Positions 12,101 through 27,100 of a DNA stretch of 64,000 nucleotides are shown piece after piece. The notes under the pieces were generated by a model. The model saw nothing but the letters and a program-made list of their open reading frames with translations, searched no databases and was not told the DNA's origin. Each line of letters begins with the position of its first letter. Position 1 is the stretch's first letter. The position numbers were made by a program, and so were the translations under genes. Source of the DNA: Oasisia sp. SBJ-2009 (Eukaryota; Annelida; Polychaeta; Sabellida; Siboglinidae); NCBI GenBank assembly GCA_964017155.1, contig OZ024861.1, positions 50,629,649-50,693,648 on the forward strand, in the 5' to 3' direction.

Positions 12101-15100
12101 TACTAAATATTGTACTATTGAGCATTATAGCTAAATTAACTTACGTTACAATTGATTAATCAATGGTTACAACTGCACAGATGCTACAACATTAAACAAA
12201 CTATGAAACAATATGATAGGGGTGTACAAATCCATAAGATAAATGTTTCAGTAAGAGTAACAATTTATATTGTTGTTTTTACTATGTTCTGTATTATGTT
12301 TGGTGTTCTTGTGTTCTTATTAATATTCTGCAGATGTACATGTATACATATCTATGTACTCACAATGCCTCTAAATGTATTTTATCAAGATATACTGCCT
12401 TTGTGAAGCAATTACCACAGTGACCTAGGACTGGTAACTCTGAATGATGGCTACTCGTGGGAGACTTATAAATAACACTACGAAATACACATAAATAGCT
12501 TTATATTTTATTGTACAGCACTTTGAACATATTTGGATACAGTGTGTATTACGCTTTGTAAATAATAAATATTATTATTTATTATTATTATTAAATAACT
12601 TCTTTACATAACACCCTGTTCAAACCCCCACTGGTACAATGTAACAATGTAAACTTATTTCACTGATGACATCAACCATAGGCTAGCGCTGAGCCTAAAA
12701 TCTGTTTAGCCAATTTGGCTAAAGGCCAGAAATTTGTTTAGCCAAATGAGATTCTCTTTAGCCATTTTTTAGATCATTTAATTACCTGGTATAAAAGTGC
12801 AAAACAAGACATAACATAATACAAAATTCTATACAATATCCACAAGAACAAAATGTCCTATTTTAATTAACTAAACATTTATATATTTAGCTAAACATAA
12901 TATTTTTATAGAACGCAAACAAACATCCAGTATAATTTAACAGAACATTGCTTAACAATAAAATGAAACCTGAACAACTGTTGGGAATTTTGCAAAATAT
13001 AAAGAAACAGCACCTAACACATACTATTAATGTAATAATATTTACATTACAGGTGTATAACATAAATTTAAAGATACACTTTTATAACAAGGTAAAATAA
13101 TTAAGAACCACCTACTCTACTCTTGCTGCCCCGCAGTGATTCAAACAATGTATTGATAATAATTATTACCTATCTTAAAACTTCATTTCACTGCTCAGTA
13201 ATTGAATACAGTAATTCACCAAATTAGTTAACTGTGGCTCACTGTAAGTGTAATCCTGGCCTGGGTGACGCAGGCTATATTTAATAAAACACGTTTTTGA
13301 CATGCATCTTTCTATCTGTAATGTTTCTGGTGGTGAAACTTGTCAAACATACATGAATTACAATATATATTGGCATTTTATTGAATAGTTACCAGATGGC
13401 ACATTGATTAATCATTGACAATGCCATGTGACTGCGCTAATATGGAACCTGTCAGGTACAACGTTGTACTGCCTCAAACTTGTAATTAGTGCCATCAGGC
13501 AGGTCCCCATTGTCTAGTAAACACAATTCTTTATTGATTTAAGCTCCCCTATTGTCTGTGAGCATGGCTAAGTGGAGGGATTAGCGACCTATTGTTTACC
13601 CAGCGGGTCACGTTACGCCGACTGGTTATTTGGGTCAGTTGAATGTGTGATCGTTTAGGCAACTTTAACAGAGCTGGGTGTTGAATAATGCAGTCATGTA
13701 TTGCTGATAACATCAATAATAATGACAGATATAATGTTTCGCCAATTTGGCGAAGAGGTTTAATTAATTTTCACCAAATAGAAAACCGTTTCGCCTATGG
13801 CGCAAATGGCGATCGACAGCGCTAGCCTAGACACCCTGTTTAAACCCCCACTGGTACAATGTAACAATGTAAACTTATTTCACTGATGACATCAACCCAG
13901 GCAGCATCTAGCAATGACACACACACCTCACCTGTGTCAATCTCACCTGTGCCTGCGGGGTCCGAGTCGCCTGGTGCTGTAGTGCCTCGTACTGCTGACA
14001 GAGGGCGCTGTGCTGGGCCTGTGTCATGGTCAGTTGCTGTGTCCGTTGGGTCAGCTCCGCCTCACACATGTTCAGTTGTCTCTGCAGCTGCTTTCTCTCA
14101 GCCTCTGATTGTGTCATCTACGACAGAACAGACTCTGTCTTATGGACACTGGACACAAAGTGAGTGGTTTAAGATAAGATCCACATAAGTGATGGTCATG
14201 AAATCCTGAATGTATATTACAAAGAGTCCTGTTACTCTGTAAGATTCTTCTAAAAATACAATTTTTAAATGTTGTTAATTATACCAAGGTGTGATAAAAT
14301 AAAATACATGAACTATTATCCTTGACAACGCCGGACACACGAAAATTACCATTTCTCTACAGAAAGAGCATCAACACATTACAGTCAACCAGCAGTGGCA
14401 GAGAGCCACACTCACCTTTTGTGTCAACTCTGCCAGTCGCTGCTCTTGTTTCCTGCTGTGTTGTTTCACAGCAACGACCTCGTCCACCGTCGCCAGCCTC
14501 TCTCTGTCCATCACGCCTGCCGCCTGTCTCAGCCTCTCGTGTTCGACCGACTCGTCTCGCTGTTTCTCCGCCGTCACCTGCCTCATTGAAGCTAACTGTG
14601 TCTTGAAGCCCGCGTTCTCCTCCATCAACACTTCGTTCCTTTCCCGGGCTTCCCTCAGTTCCAGTTTCAGCTGCTCCGTCTGTGCGTGACCCATTTCCAA
14701 GTCACGACGAACACCCGCCAGATCCTGCAGCACTCTTTCATGTTCACTCAGCAGGTGGCGCTGTTCAGTTTCCGTCTGCACCCCGTTGGTGTGCATGTCC
14801 CTCACCTGTGCGTGCATCTCCTCCACTTGCTTGATGAGATTGGTGTTGTCACTTAACACACGTGCATGCTGCTCATTTAGACTCTGGTATTGCGTGTCAA
14901 GTCCATCGAGTTCACTCAAGCGCGACTCCATCTCCTTCAGCTTCTTCTTCATGGCGCTGTTCTCGCTCATCACCGTGAAGAGTTTGTCTCGCGTCTGCGT
15001 CAACTCCTCCTCGATGTCCGTCAACTCCTGAACCCGCCAGTTCAGCCCGTCCACCTCCTCCTCTAGTCGCGCTCGAGCGGTTTCTGTCTTCTCTAGTTCT

Positions 15101-18100
15101 GCCTCCAGTCGCGCGCGGCCGCACTCGGTCTCTTGTAGGTCGGACTCGGCCTTCTCCAACTGCCGCTGCAGGACGCGGTTGTTGGCCGTCACCTCCACGA
15201 TCTTATCCTGTAGCTCCTGCACGTCTTCCATCTGGTCCAGTTCCTCGCTGCTCTGCCTCTGTAACTCTGCCTTCTCCGCCGACAGTTTCGACATCTCCAC
15301 CGTTTGGTCCCGCAGTTCTTTCTCCAGTCGACCAATCTTGAGTTTGAGTTGGTCCACGAGCTGCTGGTAGTTGTCATTGTCGGCCGACAGCATCTCATAC
15401 TGCTGCTGTAGGTCTGTGTTCTGTCTCGCCACCGAGTCGCTCTTCGAGCCGATGTCCGATCGTAGCTCCTGCAACTCTTGTTTCAACCGGGCGCGTTCTG
15501 TCAACACTTTACCCATGTCTGCTTCGTGTTCCGACGTTAATGTCTCCATCTGCCGCTTCAGTTTCTCCACTGTCGAATTATGTGCCCCACTCTCCTTAGT
15601 GGCTGCCTGAAGTTTTGCCTGCGTCGCTTCAAACGCCTGCGCCAACACCTCCAGTTCTTCTTTGCTGTTTTCCAGCTGCTGCATCTGACGCCCGAGTTCT
15701 AGCTGCAGTTCTTCCGCGGTTCCCTGGTATTCCGCCTCAAGATCCCTGTATCTTCCCCGTTCTATCTCCAGATCCTGTGCCAGCCCCTGTCGACTCGCTT
15801 CAGCGGTGGACAGCCTCATTTTCAGCTGCTCGATTTCACCGTCGAGGTTCGGTCGAGCACCGGCGGAAGTTTCCAACTGGGTGATCTGGAGCTGGAGTTT
15901 GTCGCTCTTCTCCTTGAACTGTTTCAGTTTGCCGAGCAACTTTCCGTTCTTCACTTCCGACACCTCGAGCTTGTTCCTCATCCGCTGTAGCTCTTGTTCC
16001 AGCTCTTTCTGCTTCTCCTCCGTGGCAGAGTTGTCCCCGGCCTGTCGGAGCCGCTCCACTTCCACCTGACTCTCCCCATGATGGACCTCTTCCCTCTCCT
16101 TCGCGGCCACTGCGGCAGTCAGTCGCTCCAGCTGACTGCGAATCTCTGAGTTCTCGACGCTGTGCTCCTCCAGTTTCGCCTTGTGGTTGTCGTTGCTGAT
16201 CTTCACCCGGTTGTAGTCCTCCGTGAGCGCCTTGTAGTCGCCCGACAGCTGCTGGTAGGCGGCCTCCATGTGCTGGCGGTCGGTGCTCAGGGCGTGGTGA
16301 TCCTCCTGCAACATCTCCAGGTTCACCTGTGTCTTCTGGAGACTCTCACTCACTCTCGCTTTCTCCTCCTCCAGCACAGAGATCTTGTTGCTCATCGTCG
16401 CTATCTCAATGTCGTAGTCAGAGCACCGGTCGCGCACTACGCACAGCTCCGACTGCAGCTTCTCAAGGTCCGATTTCATTATCTCAGACTCCTCTAAAAC
16501 AAGAAGCCTTTCAGATTCCAACGTAGCAATTTGAGCTGTTAGTCCTGTGTTAGCATCGGCTTTGTTGTCGACTTCACGTCTTAGGTTGGCTGCCGTCTCT
16601 TCCACAGTCTGCTGCTTATCGGCACAGACAGCTTCGTATCCCTCTAACAGTGAGACATTCTGAGAAGATGATGCTTCAAGGTCGGCGCAAAGACTCTTGA
16701 TCTGAGATTCCAGTGAATCTACTTCTCTAAGTAATTTAGCATTTTCTGCGTCTAATTCCGATTTCTGTGTAGACAACACGTCGACGTGTTCCTGGGAACT
16801 CTTTTCCACTGTGACCAACTGATCACGTGACTTGCTTAATGCTACACTGAGCTCAGTCACTTCAGTGCTTGTATTATCAAAACTCTCCTGCAGATCTACT
16901 AGTGCTTTGTTTGACTTTGCGACAGTGTCTTGCAAGTCTAAAATCTCTTTCTCCTTCTCACGCACGAGATCTTCCTGGGCTTGTAGAGATGTCTGCAGCT
17001 CAGTCAGTCTGCTCTGCATGGACGTATACACAGTGTCCTTTTCTGAATCACTGCTTTTTAGCATTCTAATCTCCTCTTCCCTGTCGTGTAGGTTCTGTCT
17101 GATCTGTTCAACCGTAGCACAGAGTTGTTGGTTCTCTGAGGTCACCGCAGAGATTCTTTCTTCAGCTGTTCCAGCCAGCTGCTCCGTCTCTGCCAGCTCT
17201 GTCCGCAGCTGCTCCATTTGTCCAGTCAGTTCTTTACATCGACTCTCTGCATCCTCAGCATGTCTAGTGCTGGCCTCTAGTTGGGCTGACATCTGCTGTG
17301 AGACCTGTTCTCTCTCCGCACGCTGTGTCCACAGTGTGTCCAACTCAGCTGTCCTGGTCAGTCGGTCATCTTCACTCGCCTGGATCTGCTCATTTATTTT
17401 CTGCAGAAGTTCCTCTGCACCCTTCAGTTGCTCCTCCATCGACCCAACCTGAGACCTCAACAGCTCGGTCTCTTCCAGTCTCTCTCTGGCACAATCTGCT
17501 GTTTCTTCAAGTCTTGCATTCAGCTGGCTGATCTCCTCTTTGTAATGCTCGACACTCGTGGACAGTTCATTGTACTGGACACCGGCTTCAGCTAACTGGG
17601 CATTAGACTTCTCCAACTCCTGCATGTAACTCTCCATCAATGCCTGCACTTTCACTTTCTCTTCTTCCGATGCCTTCAGCTGAGCTGCTAACTTTCCTGT
17701 TTCTTCCTGGGTTGTCTGAGACTCGGACAACGTTGCCGTCGTGTTGCTCACCTGAGCACGCAATTCCTCACACTCACTCCGCAGAGTCTCCATATCCGAC
17801 GACGACTTCTTGGCTTCTTCATCCTTCTGCTTCATATGCGTCTTGAGCTTCTTGATGAGGACCATGTACTTCTTCATGGTGGTTTCCTTCTCGTCCAGCG
17901 TCTCAACCAACGTCATCACTTTCTGGTCCTTCTCACTAACGACACTTGTCATCTCACCGATGGTCTTCTGTGCCTCCGTCAGATCAGCCTGGGTCTTCTC
18001 CAAGGTCTCTGCCGTCAACACCAGCTGTGCTTCCACGTCCTGGAGGTTGTCTGCCAGTGATGCCAGCTTCTCGTCGTGCTTTTTTGCCAGCTTCTCCATC

Positions 18101-21100
18101 TTCTCCTCCGTCTGAGCCACCGTCGTCCTCAGCTGCTGCACTTCTCTGGTGCTCTGCTCCAGTTGGGTGTTGCGCTCCTGGACGGTGCTGGTCAGCTGGG
18201 CCAGGGCCGAGTCCTGGTCAGTGAAGCTGTGGCTTACGCTGTCCAGCTGCTGCTGTGTACGCTCCAGATGCTCCTGCAGGCTCCGCATGTCTCCGGCGTG
18301 CTTCTCCGCGCTCCGCTTCAGTACTTCCGTCAACTCTTCTACGGCTGCCTCTTGTTGCCTCAACAGGGTAGATTTCTCATCGAGTTCACCCACAAGCCGA
18401 GTCAGTGTGCTGTCTTTGTCTTGAATCGCGGCACTGACGGCCGTGACATCGGCCAGGACACGGTCAACCTCTTGTCTCAGCTCACTGATAGTGTCATCTT
18501 TATCAGCTGCCAACTTCTCCATGTCCTGCTTGTGAATCAGCAACTGCTGGCTGTCCGACTCCAGCTGGTTGTGGAGTACTTTCAGTTCAGCCGTCCGCTC
18601 CGCCATGGCAGTCTCCAGTTGCTCCTTTTCCTTGACCAGTTCTGCATGACTGATTTCAAACCTCTCAGTCGCCTCTGTGGACGCAGCCAGGTGTGATTTC
18701 AAGTCTTCCACCTCCTGGTGCAGTGTTGACATCTGCCTCTCTCCCTCGTCCCTCAGCTCTTGGGTCTTGTTCTGTAAGTCTCTCTCTAAGGCTTCTATGG
18801 CTGTCTCCCGCTCTGACACAGTCTGTGTCAATCGGGTGATCCCGGCTGTCTTCTCCTCCAGCTCGGCACTGAGCTCCTGGAGTCTGTCTGATGTCTCTGT
18901 CTTGGCCTGTGTCAGTTCCTCCACCTGTCTGTCTCTCTGCTGGAGCAGGCCAGTGAGCTCCGCCTGTGAGTCACTCCCCTGCTTCTGCAGTGTGTCACAC
19001 ACGACCGCTCTCTGCTGTAACTCCACCGTGGCCTGCTGGAGCCGACCTTCGACCTCAGCCACTGCCTGCCTCATGGCTTCAACTTCACTGTTCCTCTCGG
19101 TCAAAGCCACTTCCATTTGATCCTTGGACTCAACGACATTCTGCTTCAACTCACTGATCTGTGAATCTTTCTCCAACACCTCCGCGTTTATCCGCTCAAT
19201 TGTTGACTGCAGATCCTCTACTTTGGCCAGACTCTCTTGCAATTCTGCATTCACCGATTCCAGCTGCAAGACAGCTTCCTTCATCTTTCCAGTCAGTGAT
19301 GCAATTTCAGCATCATTGTTCGCTGCAGCCTGCTGAGCATCATCGTAGGATTTCTGGGATTGTTCCATCTGGAGAGTCACTTCCTGTAGTCGATTAGACG
19401 TCTCCTCACTGCTCGTCTTCGCGGCCGTCAGCTGCGCAGTTGCCTCGCCTAATTCTCTGGTGAGTGAATTCACCAACTGATTCTTCTCCATCAAGGCACT
19501 TTGTAGTTCCCCGCTGCTCTGCGTCGTCGACTCCAGATGTGACTGCAACTCTGCACTGCGGTCATCAAGTTCAACCTGGAGGGATTTCACCTGTTGTTCC
19601 CTCTGGCGCAACTCCTCAGTGGAGGACGTCAGTTCACCGCGCAGTTTCTCAACCACATCCTTGGTGTTGTCCATGTCCTTTTGCAATGCTCCAACCTGCT
19701 GGCGCAGTGACGCGATGACACCGATTTGTTCGTCAATGTGAACCTGTTTGTCTGCGAGCTCCTGCTGTGATTGTGTCACAGACTCCTGTGTGAGTCGGTC
19801 CCTGTCTTCTGTCTGCTTCATCAACGCTGTCACTTCCTCCTGGCCTTTCTCTGCCCTCTGTTCTGCATCCTCCAGGCGTGACTGCAAGTGTTCCATCTGC
19901 TCTGTGGCTTCTCTCTCGCGTGTGCGTAGCTCCTCCAACTCACTGCTCCTCTCCCTCAGTGTCTCTGTCAACTCAGTGACGTCCTGCTTGCCTTCAGTGA
20001 CAATCTACAATGATAAGATCACAATACATCACATCCTGCACAGGTGTGTCAAAGTGTCTGAAAATAACCAAATTTACTGTCGTAATTATGTTTAAAATAG
20101 CTCAATTTTGACTAGCTGTGATGGGATTAATTTTAAAACAACCCTTTAAATATAATTTTTACAATAAAATTGTGTCTACCCAGAACATATTACCTAAAGA
20201 TATAGTAAATTTGACATCTAAAATTCAATTCTAGAAAGCCAGGTATACATTAAATTTTGAAGAATTCTTTGCTAGAAAATAGACATGCATACCTATGTAT
20301 CTAATTGATCTGGAATCCTAGGATACCATTTCCAGCACAGTATCCTACCACGCCAGCCTTTCACCAACATTATACACCATGACAATGAAAAACATTATGT
20401 ATTCTGTATTTAAATCTTAGAACTGTTATTGACTGTATCCATATGTGCAAATATGCAAAGGCTATACTCATGGGACTTGATTTCTTAACACTGTTGATCT
20501 GAAGTAAGCAATCACTCAATAACCAAACAAACCTTGTCCAGCCTGGCTACCTCAGCCGTGGCAGTGGCGAGTTCCTGGTTCAGTTGCTGCATTGCCTCAG
20601 CATCACTCCCAGTCTGTGTCCTCAGGAGCTGCAGCTCTTTCTGGAGCTCCTCTTTCTCCTCCTCTCTGCTCCGTACTTCTTGCTCCAGCTGTGTCACCGT
20701 CTGGGAGATGGTTTCACACTGTCTACGTTCCTGCTCTAGTTCTCCTTGCATTGTCTTCACCATAGCTTCGTATTTCTCAACTTCAACTCTTTGTGTCTGT
20801 AGCTCTTCCTCCAACATAGATATCGTCTGTTCCTTCAGTTTGAGGTCTTCAAGTAGAGATGTGACTTTCGCCTCCTGTGCGTGTAACTCATCTGTGTAGG
20901 TCAGTTCCTTTGTGCTGTCCTGTGCAGCCAATGATGCCAGTTCTCTCGACTTCTCCGCCAACGTCTCCCGCTGTGTGCTGAGCTCAGCCTGCAGAGCACT
21001 GACACTCTCTTCTAATGTCACAATTCTACTGTCTTTATCAGCCACTGTCTGCTTCAACTGTTCCCCGGCACTGCTGGCAGCTTGTGCCTGAGCTAGCAGC

Positions 21101-24100
21101 TGTTCTCTGGCTGTGGCTTCAGTCTGAAGCTGTACACTCATCTCCTCAAGGTTCTCTAGCAAAGACGTGATCTTCATTTCCTTCTCTTCAGTAGTTTTCC
21201 TCAATGACTGCTCCCTATCTTCGAGGGAGCTATGCACAACTCCGAGCTCGCCACGTAGATCTTGGATGAGTTTATCCTTCTGCACCGACTCATTCGAAAC
21301 GTGCTCGATATTGCGTGCACTAGTCTTTAACTCGTTCTCTTTCTCAACAATCACATTCTGCAACCGGTCGGTTTCTTTCTGTAGCGCGCCCACCTGCTGC
21401 CGAAGGTTGTCGACGATCTTGTCGTATTCCTCACGCTGCGACTGCGTCCGTTCACTGTGAACAGTGTCTATGTTGTCCAGTGCATCACGTGTCTGTGTCA
21501 GTTCGTCTTGTGTTGACGTCAACCGCTTCTCGAGACCTTCAACAGCCCCCTGCAGACGCTGCATGTCCTTCTCGTGCTTTATAGCATCAGCACTGAACTG
21601 CTGAATCTTCTCTTGCTGAGCCCGGATCTCACCACATCGTTCTGCCAATTCTGCCTCCAGATGGCGCACGTTGCTCTCGTGGTCGCGAATCTGTATCAGC
21701 TGCCGCGACACTTCATTCTCGACCTCGCCGAGTTGCGACAACAACGACTGCACCTTCGACTCGGTCTTCAACCCCTCCTGCGTCTGCCCGTCTTTGAGCA
21801 TGCTCAGTTCGCGCCTCGCCTGCCCGAGCTCCGTCTCGAGCTGCGACGCCTGTGCGCTACTGTGGCGCCCCCTGGTGGATAACTCGTCAATCTCGAGCGT
21901 CAGCTGCATGACTTTCTCGTCCTTCGACGCGACCACTTCCTGGAGACTGCGCTGGGTGTCCAGAGACTCCTGTAGAGACGCGTTCAGTCTCTCCTTCTCC
22001 CTACGGAGCTCGTCCAAGTCTGACTGCAGCGTCTCGAAGGCGTTCTGCTGTTTTGCCGTCTCCTCAATGAACTTCTCCAGCTGAGTCTCTCGCTGGAGCA
22101 GCTGCTCCCTCACTCCAGCCAGGTCTGTCTCCAGCGATGTGACGGTCGCCTCCAGGCTCCGCAGCGTTGTCACTGCGTTCTGGAGCTCACTGTCCTTCTC
22201 CAGGTGGTTGGTCTGGAGCACGCGGAAGGCCTCCTCCAGATTGGCCGCCTCCTCCTGGGATTTGTCCCGTGACCTCTTGACCTCGGCCAGCTCTTGTGTC
22301 ACAGCTTCCTGCAACGGCAATACGACTGTTAGAATATCTCAGTACAATCGAGTAGTGTGTGTGTGCGTGTGCGTGTGCGTGTGTGTGTGTGTGCGTGTGT
22401 GCGTGTGTGCGTGTGTGCGTGGGTGTGTATGCGTGTGCGTGTGTGGTGTGCATGTGTGTGCATCTGTCTGTGTATATGTGTTGGGTGTATTTTCCTCCTA
22501 CATGATTTCCATGTCAGGTGCAAAATAATAATTTCCTGGGATTCATTTATGCAGTTATAAATATACCTAGGAAACATGATAACTTATGTTTTTGAACTGG
22601 TCAAAGATTCTTGGCAGTTATAAATCCATACCATACCATTCATGAAATGGACATAAATTGAACATTGTCACTATGGGAAACATTTCCCCAATGTTTTACA
22701 CACAGCAGCACCGGAATCAAACCCGGGTTCTCTTAGTGGAGAGTCCGATGCTCTAACCCTGAGCCACTCACTACAAAGTGCACGCTGAACACACCCAATA
22801 AACTACCACAGTCCACACAGGTGTCTCATTGATATTCACGCATCATAACCACCAGTGGCAGGGACATGTTTTAAAACTCAACCAGACACTTACTAGATAA
22901 ACACTGTTATTCTGCATTACGTAAACACAACAGGTTGATATCAATCCTGTATCTTTCCTACAGTTCTTTTCTCTGGTCAGTTTTTCATGATTAAGCGAAA
23001 TATTAACAGACCGTCAATCTTAAATAATTAACTGGAGCAAGTGTTAACTCACCTCAGATGCTCGAAGTCTGTCCACTTCTTCCTTCAGATCACATTTTAT
23101 CTTTTCCGATTCTTCAAGTTTTGTTTCACTTTCAGCTAGTTTCATCTCGAGCTCTTTCACTTTTGATTCCATGTCCTTCATCTGACCTTCAAGCTCCAAA
23201 ATCTGCAAACAAAAATATACGTATCCACTGGCTGGCTACAAACTATCAATATTTTGATACTGTCGTGCTTTCTTAACTGACTCTTAACTGCAACTGAAAT
23301 TTGGGAATCTAATTATATATAAATCTCATACAGACATGGCAGGGTTTCATACAGGTCTGTATGTGAGACCCTGAAGCAGATATAGAAGTACTAATAGAAA
23401 CAACACATTGATGTCAACTATGGCACATACTTTCTGCTGTAGTCCATCATTTTCGTTCTCAAACACAATGCTTGGCTGTCGTTCATATTCCACTTTTTCT
23501 TTCAGTCGATCTATTTCCTTCAGCAACTCGGCCTTCGAGAGATCTGTGGCTATAACAGACACATGGATATAGTAAATGGACACCAGACAATTACAAATGT
23601 GAACACGGTGGGGCAGTGTATGACGACTTTATGTATGTAGTTTTAGTAAAATTGCCAACTCTGAACTCTGACTCTGAAGTGTGCTAGGAAAATCTTATCT
23701 TTGTTTGTTTTGATCAATTGCCATCTCAAATCATTTCACGCACTAAAAGGTGAAGACAATGCAAGCAGTCTAAATGGTTGACTATCCACACACATGTTGT
23801 TTGTTAACAAATCGCTAATGCCATGTTGGATCACTGTTCAAAGATACCATTGTATTACCAAATCCGTAAACTACCCAATCATCAGGTCAGGAAATTACCA
23901 ATGCAATGAAGGCACCGCCACATCTGTAGGCCATAACTTCCCGTGATTCAACAGGCTGTAAACCCACCTTCCTTCTCCTATAAACCCACCTTCCTCCTCC
24001 TCCTATAAACCCACCTTCCTCCTCCTCCTATAAACCCACCTTCCTTCTCCTCCTATAAACCCACCTTCCTTCTCCTCCTATAAACCCACCTTCCTTCTCC

Positions 24101-27100
24101 TATAAACCCACCTTCCTTCTCCTCCTATAAACCCACCTTCCTCCTCCTCCTATAAACCCACCTTCCTTCTCCTCCTATAAACCCACCTTCCTTCTCCTAT
24201 AAACCCACCTTCCTTCTCCTATAAACCCACCTTCCTTCTCCTCCTATAAACCCACCTTCCTTCTCCTATAAACCCACCTTCCTTCTCCTATAAACCCACC
24301 TTCCTCCTCCTCCTATAAACCCACCTTCCTTCTCCTATAAACCCACCTTCCTTCTCCTATAAACCCACCTTCCTTCTCCTCCTATAAACCCACCTTCCTT
24401 CTCCTATAAACCCACCTTCCTCCTCCTCCTATAAACCCACCTTCCTCCTCCTCCTATAAACCCACCTTCCTTCTCCTCCTATAAACCCACCTTCCTTCTC
24501 CTCCTATAAACCCACCTTCCTCCTCCTCCTATAAACCCACCTTCCTCCTCCTATAAACCCACCTTCCTTCTTCTCCTATAAACCCACCTTCCTTCTCCTC
24601 CTATAAACCCACCTTCCTTCTCCTCCTATAAACCCACCTTCCTCCTCCTCCTATAAACCCACCTTCCTTCTCCTATAAACCCACCTTCCTTCTCCTATAA
24701 ACCCACCTTCCTTCTCCTCCTATAAACCCACCTTCCTTCTCCTCCTATAAACCCACCTTCCTTCTCCTATAAACCCACCTTCCTTCTCCTCCTATAAACC
24801 CACCTTCCTTCTCCTCCTATAAACCCACCTTCCTTCTCCTCCTATAAACCCACCTTCCTTCTCCTATAAACCCACCTTCCTTCTCCTCCTATAAACCCAC
24901 CTTCCTCCTCCTCCTATAAACCCACCTTCCTTCTCCTCCTATAAACCCACCTTCCTTCTCCTATAAACCCACCTTCCTTCTCCTATAAACCCACCTTCCT
25001 TCTCCTCCTATAAACCCACCTTCCTTCTCCTATAAACCCACCTTCCTTCTCCTCCTATAAACCCACCTTCCTTCTCCTATAAACCCACCTTCCTTCTCCT
25101 ATAAACCCACCTTCCTTCTCCTATAAACCCACCTTCCTCCTCCTCCTATAAACCCACCTTCCTTCTCCTATAAACCCACCTTCCTTCCTCCTATAAACCC
25201 ACCTTCCTCCTTCCTTCTCCTATAAACCCTCCCTATAACCACCTTCCTTCTCCTCCTATAAACCCACCTTCCTTCTCCTATAAACCCACCTTCCTTCTCC
25301 TCCTATAAACCCACCTTCCTCCTCCTCCTATAAACCCACCTTCCTTCTCCTCCTATAAACCCACCTTCCTTCTCCTATAAACCCACCTTCCTTCTCCTCC
25401 TATAAACCCACCTTCCTCTCCTCCTATAAACCCACCTTCCTTCTCCTCCTATAAACCCACCTTCCTTCTCCTATAAACCCACCTTCCTTCTCCTATAAAC
25501 CCACCTTCCTTCTCCTCCTATAAACCCACCTTCCTTCTCCTATAAACCCACCTTCCTTCTCCTCCTATAAACCCACCTTCCTTCTCCTATAAACCCACCT
25601 TCCTTCTCCTATAAACCCACCTTCCTTCTCCTCCTATAAACCCACCTTCCTCCTCCTCCTATAAACCCACCTTCCTTCTCCTCCTATAAACCCACCTTCC
25701 TTCTCCTATAAACCCACCTTCCTTCTCCTCCTATAAACCCACCTTCCCCCTCCTCCTATAAACCCACCTTCCTTCTCCTCCTATAAACCCACCTTCCTTC
25801 CTCCTATAAACCCACCTTCCTTCCTCCTATAAACCCACCTTCCTTCTCCTCCTATAAACCCACCTTCCTTCTCCTATAAACCCACCTTCCTTCTCCTCCT
25901 ATAAACCCACCTTCCTTCTCCTATAAACCCACCTTCCTTCTCCTATAAACCCACCTTCCTCTCTAACCACTCTCCCTATAAACCCACCTTCCTTCCTCCT
26001 ATAAACCCACCTTCCTTCTCCTATAAACCCACCTTCCTTCTCCTATAAACCCACCTTCCTTCTCCTCCTATAAACCCACCTTCCTCCTCCTCCTATAAAC
26101 CCACCTTCCTTCTCCTATAAACCCACCTTCCTTCTCCTCCTATAAACCCACCTTCCTTCTCCTATCCTATCCTCTTCCTTCTCCTATAAACCCACCTTCC
26201 TCCTCCTCCTATAAACCCACCTTCCTTCTCCTATAAACCCACCTTCCTTCTCCTATAAACCCACCTTCCTTCTCCTCCTATAAACCCACCTTCCTTCTCC
26301 NNNNNNNNNNNNNNNNNNNNNNNNNNNNNNNNNNNNNNNNNNNNNNNNNNNNNNNNNNNNNNNNNNNNNNNNNNNNNNNNNNNNNNNNNNNNNNNNNNNN
26401 NNNNNNNNNNNNNNNNNNNNNNNNNNNNNNNNNNNNNNNNNNNNNNNNNNNNNNNNNNNNNNNNNNNNNNNNNNNNNNNNNNNNNNNNNNNNNNNNNNNN
26501 CTTCCAACTCCACCATCTTCACTTCCAGGGTCACCTTTGCAGCTTCCAACATCGCTGCAGAATTCTTCAGCTGGTGGGAAGACAAGATACCACGTTCTGT
26601 TTATGCCAAAGCTGATGCAAATACCACTGATCGATTATATATCTAAGAACCTAAAATACTAATTTACCTTCAAACCTTTTTCACTTCACACTGATCCAGT
26701 TCACTTGGCTGTATAAATCAGTACCTGTCTATAGACAGTGGATGGTGTTAAATTAAACAAGTCTGCAGTGCGTAAAGTGCTTTGAGCAATCTTGAGGATG
26801 ACAAGAACTCCCCGTTTACTTTTGTGTGTGTTACAGAGACATCAAACACGCAACAAAGATGTCCCATCAAGAACAGAGTTTGTACACATTCCAAATTACC
26901 AAGGTGAGTTGTTCGTCGAGTTCCTCTGTGTTCTTCGCCAGTGCCTCTTTCTCTGCCGCCATCACCTCCGCGTGTGTGATCAGATTGTCTCGCTGCGCAC
27001 GCACAAATGCCAACTCCTCTGTCTGTTCTCTCAGCAGTTCCTCTGTCCTTGCTAGACACAGTCAACATATGTAATGATACACAACATATGTCATGATACA

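Noticed and set aside
14395..22528. Many plus-strand ORFs of 60-206 residues, Ser/Leu/Cys-rich
   Set aside because: Antisense shadows of the giantin coiled-coil exons (Glu/Gln/Leu codons read backwards).
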